This document shows, piece after piece, positions 1 through 6,376 of a stretch of DNA of 12,130 nucleotides. Where the stretch lies: contig CAYWXV010000072.1 in NCBI GenBank assembly GCA_964462535.1, forward strand, positions 1 to 12,130. Direction: 5' to 3'. The DNA is from CAYWXV01 sp964462535. Lineage in GTDB: Bacteria > Bacteroidota > Ignavibacteria > OLB7. Every line of letters starts with the position of its first letter. Position 1 is the first letter of the stretch. The position numbers were made by a program, and so were the translations under genes. The notes beneath the pieces were generated by a model. The model searched no databases and was not told the DNA's origin. It saw nothing but the letters and a program-made list of their open reading frames with translations.

Positions 1-47
1 TGAGAGCCGGGGCCGGGGGGTGAGAGCCGGGGTCGGGGGGTGAGAGC
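1..47. repeat. 20-bp G-rich direct tandem repeat
   Basis: Two full 20-bp units (1-20 and 21-40) differ at a single base, c or t at unit position 14. A third begins with tgagagc at 41-47 and then diverges. Each unit carries a run of four and a run of six G on the plus strand, so the pair has four G-tracts that could fold as a quadruplex, although the middle loop of 8 nt is slightly long. The array lies inside the open frame of the xdhC gene on the other strand and probably continues beyond the window. Confidence 0.85.
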
Positions 48-893
48 ACAGCATTCAGCGTCGACAGGCTGACCGCCAACAGCCAACGGCCAACTGCCAA
101 CGTTCGACCCTCCACCTCTTCGTACTTCAACCAGCCTCCCTGCCACGCTGATGGCGATCTCCTGAGGCGTCACCGCTCCGATGTCGAGTCCGATCGGCAT
201 GTCGACGCGATCGAGTTCGTCGGGTGTGGCCCAGTGTTGATCGATGAAGAGGCTGCGCGTGACGGCGACCTTTCGACGGCTGCCGATCATGCCGCAATAG
301 ACGTGGGGTTGCTTCAGCGTGAAGGCGAGGATCTCGCGATCCAACGGATGGCTATTGGTGACGATCACGACATGGACGCGATCGTTCCAGACGAGTTCGG
401 GCATCACCTGACGTGGATGCCGGTTCACGGTCCGTGCTCTTCCACGAACCCAGTCATCGAAGATCCCTGGTCGGTCGTCGATGACGGTGACATCGTATGA
501 CATCCCATCGCAGACGCGCGCAACCTCACGCCCGATATGACCGGCGCCGAAGATGTAGAGTCGCTCAGGGCCGGGAAGAGGTCTGATGAAGACGTCGACC
601 GATCCGCCACAGCACATGGCATGATCGCGGACCAGATGATGCTCGACGTAGGATGGCTCCCCCTCTTTCATCGCCCGTAACGCGTCGGTGCGCACTCCCT
701 CTTCCAACCCTCCACCACCCACCGTCCCGACAGTGCTACCGTCGTCAAAGACGATCATCATTGCGCCGACCCTGGCGGGGGCCGAACCCGTGGTCTTCAC
801 GACAATGCAGAGCGCCCCGTTTGCATCTCCTGTCTCGAGCGCAGAGAGGGCGCGCATCAGTTCGCTGCCGGTATCAAGGCTTCCGCCTGACAT
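1..893 (-). CDS. xdhC: XdhC/CoxI-family molybdenum-enzyme maturation protein (3' end outside window)
   Basis: XdhC-family proteins bind and sulfurate molybdenum cofactor and help insert it into xanthine-dehydrogenase-type hydroxylases in the cytoplasm. Reading from ATG at 893, the frame stays open to the window edge (297 codons seen). The N-terminal XdhC/CoxI domain covers about residues 10-105, with VVKTTGSAPARVGA, GTVGGGGLEEG and a Cys pair at 94-95 (AMCCGG). The usual Cys of GGGCLE is Gly here. A Rossmann XdhC_C domain follows, with YIFGAGHIG at 113-121, CGMIGSRRK at 200-208 and MPIGLDIGAVTPQEIA at 232-247. The conserved domain ends near residue 258, and residues 259-297 are encoded by tandem repeats, so the natural terminus is uncertain. 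The start overlaps the 3' end of the MobA-like gene by 20 bp, which suggests coupling. The family call is firm. The partner hydroxylase is not visible. Confidence 0.88.
   Translation of the reverse strand, partial: MSGGSLDTGSELMRALSALETGDANGALCIVVKTTGSAPARVGAMMIVFDDGSTVGTVGGGGLEEGVRTDALRAMKEGEPSYVEHHLVRDHAMCCGGSVDVFIRPLPGPERLYIFGAGHIGREVARVCDGMSYDVTVIDDRPGIFDDWVRGRARTVNRHPRQVMPELVWNDRVHVVIVTNSHPLDREILAFTLKQPHVYCGMIGSRRKVAVTRSLFIDQHWATPDELDRVDMPIGLDIGAVTPQEIAISVAGRLVEVRRGGGSNVGSWPLAVGGQPVDAECCALTPRPRLSPPGPGS
73..100. repeat. Four heptamers cNgccaa with N = c, a, g, t
   Basis: Four consecutive 7-bp units read ccgccaa, cagccaa, cggccaa and ctgccaa. They are identical except at position 2, where each of the four bases occurs once. 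On the minus strand the units read ttggcNg. This resembles short heptanucleotide repeats seen between genes in some bacteria. It lies just past the conserved end of the XdhC domain, so it either encodes a disordered tail or marks where the annotated frame stops being real protein. Confidence 0.85.
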
Positions 894-1491
894 GGGTCTG
901 GTAATCTTCCGGAGTGTTGATGTTCAACTCGCCCCCCGGTTCGATGGAGGGGACGAGTGTTCGATCGAATGGAGCCAGGGCGTCGCGCAAGGTCGCTGCT
1001 GTCGGATTCCGCAGAAGCTCGCGCACTACATGGGGAGAGAGGAGTGGAGGGTGGCCGCCGATGTGAGGTGAGGTGACCCCGCACGAATGACGATGGGCGT
1101 AGAGGGAGTGAAGTGTCGCCTGGCCGACGAACGGGCGGTCGACATCCTGCACGAAGACGTAGCGATCGGGTGGGGCGTACGACAGGCCACAGATGACCGA
1201 TGAGTATCGGCCCCTCTCGGGTTGGTCGTTAAACGCGATCGTGAACGAGCGACCGGAGGCGGACAACCGGTCAAGAACCTCCTGACACCCTGGAGCAAGG
1301 ACGATGATCGGATACGACTCTATCGCGGCATAGAGACCGAGGAGATGCTCCAGAAATGTCTCGGAATCCGAGAACGGGAGTAGGGGCTTTGGTCTCCCCA
1401 TCCGGTTGGAGGCGCCGGCTGCAAGAATGATCACCGCCGTGGTCGACGACGACCAGGGGGGGGCGGTGGACAGGGGCGGAACTCCCTCCAT
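874..1491 (-). CDS. MobA-like NTP transferase (molybdenum cofactor nucleotidyltransferase, MocA type)
   Basis: This 205-residue protein has the size and motifs of the MobA-related/MocA family, which attaches CMP (or GMP) to molybdopterin in the cytoplasm. The nucleotide-binding signature VIILAAGASNRMGRPKPLLP lies at about residues 15-34. GRYSSVICGL, QDVDRPFV (usually DQPF), GGHPPLLSPHV and the C-terminal NINTPEDY follow in the expected order. ATG 1491 is chosen because it leaves a short leader before the first beta strand; a GTG at the VII motif is an alternative start. The frame stays open far upstream, across bcrC on the other strand, but that part shows no family resemblance. Pairing with xdhC, which overlaps its stop, points to cytosine-type cofactor for a xanthine-dehydrogenase-family enzyme. 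Specificity for CTP versus GTP is inferred from this pairing only. Confidence 0.87.
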   Translation of the reverse strand: MEGVPPLSTAPPWSSSTTAVIILAAGASNRMGRPKPLLPFSDSETFLEHLLGLYAAIESYPIIVLAPGCQEVLDRLSASGRSFTIAFNDQPERGRYSSVICGLSYAPPDRYVFVQDVDRPFVGQATLHSLYAHRHSCGVTSPHIGGHPPLLSPHVVRELLRNPTAATLRDALAPFDRTLVPSIEPGGELNINTPEDYQTHVRRKP

Positions 1492-1596
1492 GCGACGCTC
1501 TTGCAAAAGTTTGGAACTGTAGCTACGTTTGCCGGTGAAGGAAATTAGAGAATTGGGTCTAATTCTCCAATATGGTACCAACGAAGCTGCACGCCG
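1492..1596. promoter_or_regulatory. Divergent intergenic control region
   Basis: This 105-bp spacer separates the starts of the minus-strand molybdenum genes and the plus-strand bcr operon. It is clearly more AT-rich than the flanking genes and is the only non-coding stretch of appreciable length in the window, so promoters for both directions should lie here. For the bcr direction a -10-like TCTAAT (1558-1563, five of six consensus bases) sits in the middle of the inverted repeat, with a poor -35 candidate GTGAAG at 1535-1540. No convincing sigma-70 pair is seen for the minus strand. A perfect 8-bp palindrome GTAGCTAC lies at 1519-1526. The Shine-Dalgarno before bcrC is weak (GAAG, about 10 nt upstream). 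Promoter positions are guesses; the regional role is a solid inference from gene orientation. Confidence 0.55.
1544..1571. promoter_or_regulatory. Inverted repeat, likely operator
   Basis: The arms ATTAGAGAATT (1544-1554) and AATTCTCCAAT (1561-1571) are separated by GGGTCT. Ten of eleven base pairs match, and the inner seven pairs are uninterrupted. It ends 25 bp before the bcrC start and covers the best -10-like hexamer, the position expected for a repressor operator. MarR-, TetR- and GntR-type regulators bind palindromes of this kind; no regulator gene is in the window. A transcript hairpin is a second possibility, but there is no following T-run, so a terminator is unlikely. Confidence 0.6.
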
Positions 1597-2775
1597 ATGG
1601 AACGGAGCATAGAATCGATCATCGAGAAGTGCGAGGGGCTGGCGTTCGACATGCATTTCTCGCACGCGGCGGAGTGGAAGGAGGCGGCAGAAGGGAGATT
1701 CCTGGCAGCCTATCTCCCGATCTATGTACCCCGCGAGCTCTTTCATGCGATGGGTGGGCTGGCGGTCGGCGTTATGGGGACGGGAGATCGGATGCAGATC
1801 ATTCGGGGGGACGCCTGCTATCAGTCCTACATCTGCCATCTGCCGCGTGGGATCGTCGAGTTGGCGATGGGGGGATACCTCGATGCCTTCGACGCCTTCC
1901 TCTTCCCTTCCATCTGTGATGTCGTCCGCAACCTCTCCGGCATCTTCCAGCTCATCCGCCCCGGTCGCTTCATCAAGTACATCGACTTCCCGCAGAACTT
2001 CGATCCTGCTGTCGGCGGGGCGTTCTACAGACGAGAGCTGGGATCGATCATCGATGGACTCCATCAAGCCAGGGGCGTAACCTGGTCCGTCGAATCGCTC
2101 AACACCGCCATCTCCCTCTACAACCTGAACCGTGATCTGATCGAACGGATCATCGCCCTCCGTCAGGAATTCCCATGGCGTCTGTCGGCCGTCGACTGGT
2201 ACCACGTCATGCGGGCAGGGTTGGTGATGCCGGTCGAAGAGCACAACGCGATCCTCGGTGATCTCTACCAGATCCTTCAGGAAGAGCGGGGGCAGCCGAT
2301 GGACAACATCCGGGTAGTGATCAGCGGCGCCTTCTGCGAACAGCCACCTATCGGTCTGATCAAGACCATCGAGATGGCCGGCTGCTACATCATCGACGAC
2401 GACTTCTTCCAGGGTTCGCGTTGGATCGAACAACCGATCCCGGACGACACGGACGATCCCCTTGGCGCCCTTGTCGATGCCTACCTCTATCACAGCACGT
2501 TCTCCTCTGCTGTCTACGATGCCGACAATCCGAAGGGAGATCGGCTGATCGATCTGGTCCGGCGCCGCGGAGCCGACGGCGTCATCTTCGCCGCCCCCGG
2601 TTTCTGCGATCCGGCGCTGCTCGATCGCCCCGAACTGCAACGCGCGCTGGAGCAGGCGGACATCCGGACTATCGGCTTCCAGTATCACGAAAACACCGGC
2701 CAGTTCAAGGTCATCAAGGAACAGGTCGGCGCATTCTCCGACTCCATCAAACTGTGGGAAACGGTTGAGGGCTAG
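1597..2775 (+). CDS. bcrC: Benzoyl-CoA reductase subunit C (class I, BcrC/BzdN/BadD type)
   Basis: This 392-residue protein is one of two homologous catalytic subunits that bind [4Fe-4S] clusters and benzoyl-CoA and carry out the Birch-like two-electron reduction to cyclohexa-1,5-diene-1-carbonyl-CoA. It belongs to the HgdB/2-hydroxyacyl-CoA dehydratase fold and is of normal length. Motifs are FHAMGGLAVG (49-58), CYQSYICHLPRG (74-85), FPSICDVVRNLSG (103-115), YIDFPQNFDPAVGGAFY (128-144) and PGFCDPALLDRP (334-345). Cys80, Cys107 and Cys337 are plausible cluster ligands. SICDVVRNLSG and DFPQNFDP are, from memory of the family, more like benzoyl-CoA reductase C subunits than hydroxyglutaryl-CoA dehydratases. 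ATG 1597 gives a family-like N-terminus but has only a weak ribosome site. Its stop lies 2 bp before bcrB. A methyl- or hydroxybenzoyl-CoA preference cannot be excluded. Confidence 0.9.
   Translation: MERSIESIIEKCEGLAFDMHFSHAAEWKEAAEGRFLAAYLPIYVPRELFHAMGGLAVGVMGTGDRMQIIRGDACYQSYICHLPRGIVELAMGGYLDAFDAFLFPSICDVVRNLSGIFQLIRPGRFIKYIDFPQNFDPAVGGAFYRRELGSIIDGLHQARGVTWSVESLNTAISLYNLNRDLIERIIALRQEFPWRLSAVDWYHVMRAGLVMPVEEHNAILGDLYQILQEERGQPMDNIRVVISGAFCEQPPIGLIKTIEMAGCYIIDDDFFQGSRWIEQPIPDDTDDPLGALVDAYLYHSTFSSAVYDADNPKGDRLIDLVRRRGADGVIFAAPGFCDPALLDRPELQRALEQADIRTIGFQYHENTGQFKVIKEQVGAFSDSIKLWETVEG
2767..2771 (+). promoter_or_regulatory. Ribosome binding site of bcrB
   Basis: GAGGG lies 6 nt before the bcrB ATG and inside the last codons of bcrC. 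It supports ATG 2778 as the start and implies coupled translation of the two reductase subunits. Confidence 0.6.
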
Positions 2776-2777
2776 CA

Positions 2778-4082
2778 ATGGCGACCATGACACCCAGAGG
2801 AGCCGCACCAGCGGCCGAGGTCGTGAAGGAGAAGAGCATGCTTCTTCAGAAGCAGATGCTCGCCGATCTCTTCCATGATCTGACGACCGCCGGCCAGACA
2901 GGACGGAAGGTCGTCTACACCTTCGTTCCGGGGAATCTCTCCGAACTCATTCATGCCTTCGGCATGCTCCCGGTCTATCCCGAGATCAACGCCCTGCAGT
3001 GGGGAATGCGCAAGAAGTCGGGGGCGATGATCCGTGACGCCGAGGACTACGGTCACTCCGAGGATGTCTGCACCTACGTCAAGTGCGACATCGGAATGTT
3101 CCTGAACGGGAACATCGGTCCGACCGGCGAGAAGCTCCCACCCCCTGACCTCCTCCTCCTGAGCTACACCGGCTGCTTCACCTTCATGAAGTGGTTCGAG
3201 AACCTGCAGAAGCTCTACCCCGGTGTGCCGACGGCAATGCTCCACACGCCGTATGCCGCCGATGGTGAGATCACCGACGACATGGTGAACTACATGGTTG
3301 AGCAGCTTCGGACCGAGGTGATTCCGAAGATGGAGATGGTATCGGGGAGGAAGTTCGATCCGGAGAAGCTGTCGCGTCATCTGGAGTTCGCGCGGCAGGC
3401 GGAGGATTGGATGGTGAAGATCTTCGACAGCACGAAGCAGCGACCGTCGCCGATCGACGCCTACTTCGCCGGTGTCTACTACATCGGTCCGACGAACGCA
3501 GGATTCCGCGGGACGGAGAGTGCTGTCGAGTACTACCGGCAGCTCTACTACGAAGTGGCCGAACGTGCCCGTCAGGGGAAGCCGCCAATCACACCCGAAG
3601 GTGAGCTTGACGAAGAGCGGTTCCGACTTGTGGTGGAGGGGCCGCCGAACTGGACGCACTTCCGCGAGTTCTGGAAACTCTTCTACGACATGGGGGCCGT
3701 CGTCGTCGCTTCCTCATACACCAAGGTCGGCGGTCTGTTCGATACCGGCTTCCGACACGATCCCGATCAACCGCTGGAAAGTCTGGCCCGGTACTGCATG
3801 GGCTGCTATACCAACATCAGTCTTCCAAAGCGGATCGATCTGATGGAGAAGTACATCACCGAGTACGAGGCTGACGGATTCCTGATCAACTCGATCAAGA
3901 GCTGCAACTCCTTCTCCGCCGGGCAACTGGTCATGATGCGCGAGCTGGAGAATCGCCTCTCCCTTCCCGTCGCCTTCATCGAGTCGGACCTTGTCGATCC
4001 CCGCTACTTCTCCTACGCCAACATCAAGAACCGCCTTGACTCCTTCTTCCAGGTGATGGATCAACGCCGCATCCTTGCCTGA
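2778..4082 (+). CDS. bcrB: Benzoyl-CoA reductase subunit B (class I, BcrB/BzdO/BadE type)
   Basis: This 434-residue subunit is the partner of BcrC in the catalytic half of ATP-dependent benzoyl-CoA reductase, in the cytoplasm. The family signatures are SEDVCTYVKCDIGMF (94-108), LLLSYTGCFTFMKWFE (126-141), RYCMGCYTN (338-346) and SIKSCNSFSAGQL (372-384). Cys98, Cys133 and Cys376 occupy the three positions used to ligate a [4Fe-4S] cluster in this fold. DVCTYVK and TGCFTFMKWFE are, as far as I recall, typical of B subunits of benzoyl-CoA reductases rather than of hydroxyacyl-CoA dehydratases. Length is normal and the frame is intact. It sits 2 bp after bcrC and 15 bp before bcrA. It is homologous to the 408-residue protein at 7545-8771, which keeps the three Cys but diverges elsewhere. 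Confidence 0.92.
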   Translation: MATMTPRGAAPAAEVVKEKSMLLQKQMLADLFHDLTTAGQTGRKVVYTFVPGNLSELIHAFGMLPVYPEINALQWGMRKKSGAMIRDAEDYGHSEDVCTYVKCDIGMFLNGNIGPTGEKLPPPDLLLLSYTGCFTFMKWFENLQKLYPGVPTAMLHTPYAADGEITDDMVNYMVEQLRTEVIPKMEMVSGRKFDPEKLSRHLEFARQAEDWMVKIFDSTKQRPSPIDAYFAGVYYIGPTNAGFRGTESAVEYYRQLYYEVAERARQGKPPITPEGELDEERFRLVVEGPPNWTHFREFWKLFYDMGAVVVASSYTKVGGLFDTGFRHDPDQPLESLARYCMGCYTNISLPKRIDLMEKYITEYEADGFLINSIKSCNSFSAGQLVMMRELENRLSLPVAFIESDLVDPRYFSYANIKNRLDSFFQVMDQRRILA

Positions 4083-4097
4083 TAACGTCCGGACGCC

Positions 4098-5525
4098 ATG
4101 AACAAATACTACCTCGGTATCGATCTCGGCTCCACGACCTCAAAGGCAATCATTGTCAATCAGGATGATGAGATCGTCGGGCGCGGCATCACGAACACAC
4201 GAGCCAACTACGAAGTCGCGGCCGAGATCGCCAGGATGGAGGCGGTCTACAACGCGCGCTTCTCTCTCTTGAAGCGTTCGATGGGTGGAGAGATCGAGAC
4301 CTATCCGGAGTTCGCGCGCTACATCGATGAGCTGGAGGATGCGTTCGCATATCTGGAGTTCCGCGCCCGGTCCGATCGACTCTATCGGCAGATGATCGAA
4401 ACGGCGACGTCCCACTTCGCCATCGATCGACAACCTCCTCTCCTCTCCGCCCTCGGTCGGATCTTCGACGGCATGCTCCCACACATTCGTGAGAAGTATC
4501 TGAACGAAGACCTGGCCTCCTCCAATCAGTTCTTCCGCGACGTCTTCTTCGAAGAGTACAACGCCCGCGTCGCAGGTCTCGACGCTTCTCTCTTCGAACC
4601 GATGATGACCCTCTTCGACAAGAGCATCACGCCGGTCGAGAATCAGATCATCCCGCTCGACTTCGCCACGCTGGTTCACGAGGCGATGGAGATGCTGAAG
4701 GAGCGCTACGAAGGGCTGGCGGATCGGAAGGCGCCGGAGGGGGCGACGTTCGATGCGGAGCTAGGTCTGCTGACGGGAAACCTCGCCGAGGTCTCCGACA
4801 CGATACGACGACACATCGATCGTGTCGCGGGGCAGGAAATCGAGATCGACAACATGGTTGGGACAGGCTACGGTCGTGCACTGCTCCCCTTCCCGAAGGA
4901 GTGTATCCGTTCCGAGATTCTCTGTCATGCATTCGGTGCGCACGCCTGCTTCCCGATGACACGGACCGTGCTCGATATCGGTGGGCAGGACACGAAGGCA
5001 ATTCAGGTCGATGAGCATGGGCTTGTCACCTCGTTCCAGATGAACGATCGATGTGCGGCCGGTTGTGGTCGCTACCTGGGATATATCGCTGACGAGCTTG
5101 GTATCACGCTGAACGAGCTTGGGGCTATCGCGACGCAGACAGATCATGAAGCGACGATCTGCTCGACCTGCACCGTCTTTGCCGGCGCCGAGCTGCGCGA
5201 GCTGCAGAACCTTGGCGTCCCGCGCGCCGACATCCTTGGTGGACTTCATAAGGCGATCGTCACACGCGCCATGTCACTCATCTCACGATCGGGAGGCGTG
5301 CGTAACGAGTTCACCTTTACCGGTGGCGTCGCGCGTAATCCGGCTGTGTTGAAGTATGTGGGAGAGTTCGTGCGGGAGAACTACGGGACCGACATCACGA
5401 TCAACATCCACCACGATTCAATATTCATGGGCGCTCTGGGGGCGGCGATGTTCGCGCATCGCAACATGGCGGTCGATCTGCCACGCCGTCAACGTCGAAG
5501 CGTCGAAATGGAGGAAGAGGGATGA
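4098..5525 (+). CDS. bcrA: Benzoyl-CoA reductase ATPase subunit A (BcrA/BzdP/BadF type)
   Basis: BcrA pairs with BcrD to form the ATP-hydrolysing electron activator that feeds low-potential electrons from ferredoxin to BcrBC. The protein (475 residues) has the ASKHA phosphate loop YLGIDLGSTTSKAI (5-18), GTGYGR (255-260), VLDIGGQDTKAIQ (291-303) and FTGGVARNP (407-415). Cys319 (NDRCAAGCGR) and Cys358 (STCTVFAGAE) are 39 residues apart, the same spacing as the [4Fe-4S]-bridging Cys127 and Cys166 of the HgdC activator. Between the first strand and GTGYGR lies an insertion of roughly 190 residues compared with HgdC, mostly charged and helical in appearance. Elongated A subunits of class I reductases carry such an insertion. 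The gene overlaps bcrD by ATGA. Its ribosome site is weak. Confidence 0.91.
   Translation: MNKYYLGIDLGSTTSKAIIVNQDDEIVGRGITNTRANYEVAAEIARMEAVYNARFSLLKRSMGGEIETYPEFARYIDELEDAFAYLEFRARSDRLYRQMIETATSHFAIDRQPPLLSALGRIFDGMLPHIREKYLNEDLASSNQFFRDVFFEEYNARVAGLDASLFEPMMTLFDKSITPVENQIIPLDFATLVHEAMEMLKERYEGLADRKAPEGATFDAELGLLTGNLAEVSDTIRRHIDRVAGQEIEIDNMVGTGYGRALLPFPKECIRSEILCHAFGAHACFPMTRTVLDIGGQDTKAIQVDEHGLVTSFQMNDRCAAGCGRYLGYIADELGITLNELGAIATQTDHEATICSTCTVFAGAELRELQNLGVPRADILGGLHKAIVTRAMSLISRSGGVRNEFTFTGGVARNPAVLKYVGEFVRENYGTDITINIHHDSIFMGALGAAMFAHRNMAVDLPRRQRRSVEMEEEG
5511..5521 (+). promoter_or_regulatory. Ribosome binding site of bcrD
   Basis: A purine-rich GAGGAAGAGGG runs up to the bcrD ATG, with its GAGG core 7 nt upstream. 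It is among the strongest Shine-Dalgarno sequences in the operon and is encoded by the Glu-rich end of bcrA. It supports ATG 5522 and the ATGA overlap. Confidence 0.65.
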
Positions 5526-6376
5526 ACGGGAACGATGCCATCTACACGCTCGGTATCGATGTCGGCGGGAGCGTCGTCAAGGGAGTTCTCGTCGAGTATG
5601 GAGAACATCCGCGTGTGATTCGACGCGTGATGGAGAAGATCCGGAAGCGGAATCCGATGCAGGTCGCAGACGATCTGATGAACAGCCTTCTTCAGGAGAG
5701 GAGTCTGGGATACGACGACATCGCCTACATCGCATCGACCGGCGAAGGAGAGATGGTGACGAAGAAGCGCGGGCACTTCTACGGCATGACGACCCATGCG
5801 CGGGGTGCCCTCACCTTCTGTCCTGATGCGCGAACTGTTGTCGATATGGGTGCCCTCTACTCCCGTGCAATCAGGATCGATCCTACCGGCCGTGTCGTCG
5901 ACTACAAGATGACCGGTCAGTGCGCCTCGGGCTCTGGTCAGTTCATCGAGAACATCTCCCGCTATCTGGGATTGTCGATCGAAGAGATCGGCGATGTCTC
6001 GCTTCAGGCGACCAATCCGGAACAGCCATCCGGCATCTGCGCCGTCCTTGCGGAGACCGACGTGATCAACATGGTCTCGCGCGGTATCGCCACACCCGAC
6101 ATCATCAAGGGAATCCATCTCTCCGTCGCCTCGCGCATTGTTCGTCTTCTCACATCACTCAAGGCGGAATCCCCCATCGCATTGACCGGCGGACTTGCGT
6201 TGAACAAGGGGATGGTGCAGGCGATCGTCGAGTTGCTTCAGAAGAACGGGAAGAACGCATACACAGTCGTGACCAGCCCTGACGCGGTCTACGCCGGTGC
6301 GATCGGCGCGGCCCTCTGGGGTGGCTATCGTCACATTGTTCTGAAACGGAAAGAGGAGGCGATGGCCGAGCGATGA
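5522..6376 (+). CDS. bcrD: Benzoyl-CoA reductase ATPase subunit D (BcrD/BzdQ/BadG type)
   Basis: This is the second ATPase subunit of the activator, expected to share one [4Fe-4S] cluster with BcrA across a heterodimer interface. It has 284 residues, normal for BcrD, without the insertion seen in BcrA. Motifs are TLGIDVGGSVVKGVLVEY (9-26), ASTGEGEMV (71-79), VVDMGALYSRAI (106-117), GQCASGSGQF (132-141), GICAVLAETDV (171-181) and LTGGLALNKG (221-230). Cys134 and Cys173 are 39 residues apart, as in HgdC. The loop DMGAL replaces the DIGGQD of homodimeric activators, as I recall for D-type subunits. It follows bcrA with a 4-bp ATGA overlap and ends with another ATGA overlap onto the ligase gene, so translation is probably coupled on both sides. 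Confidence 0.92.
   Translation: MNGNDAIYTLGIDVGGSVVKGVLVEYGEHPRVIRRVMEKIRKRNPMQVADDLMNSLLQERSLGYDDIAYIASTGEGEMVTKKRGHFYGMTTHARGALTFCPDARTVVDMGALYSRAIRIDPTGRVVDYKMTGQCASGSGQFIENISRYLGLSIEEIGDVSLQATNPEQPSGICAVLAETDVINMVSRGIATPDIIKGIHLSVASRIVRLLTSLKAESPIALTGGLALNKGMVQAIVELLQKNGKNAYTVVTSPDAVYAGAIGAALWGGYRHIVLKRKEEAMAER

Noticed and set aside
1..100. CRISPR array
   Set aside because: The repeats are short (20 bp and 7 bp), directly adjacent with no unique spacers, and no cas gene is present. The same holds for 12062-12130.
1548..1567. Rho-independent terminator
   Set aside because: The stem is AT-rich and not followed by a T-run, and no gene ends here. It lies between two divergent starts.
1492..2808. 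Minus-strand open frame continuing upstream of the MobA-like gene, making a 644-residue frame in total
   Set aside because: It lies antisense to bcrC, whose motifs are unambiguous, and shows no family resemblance before the nucleotide-binding motif. It is a codon-bias shadow.
2772..3659. Long antisense frame across bcrB (295 codons)
   Set aside because: Low-complexity Arg/Leu/His-rich translation typical of the reverse strand of GC-rich genes. The plus strand carries well-conserved BcrB.
1597..4082. BcrC/BcrB as subunits of a 2-hydroxyglutaryl-CoA-type dehydratase
   Set aside because: Motifs such as SICDVVRNLSG, DVCTYVKCDIG and TGCFTFMKWFE, a long BcrA and a distinct BcrD fit class I benzoyl-CoA reductase better. 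Dehydratases use one homodimeric activator.
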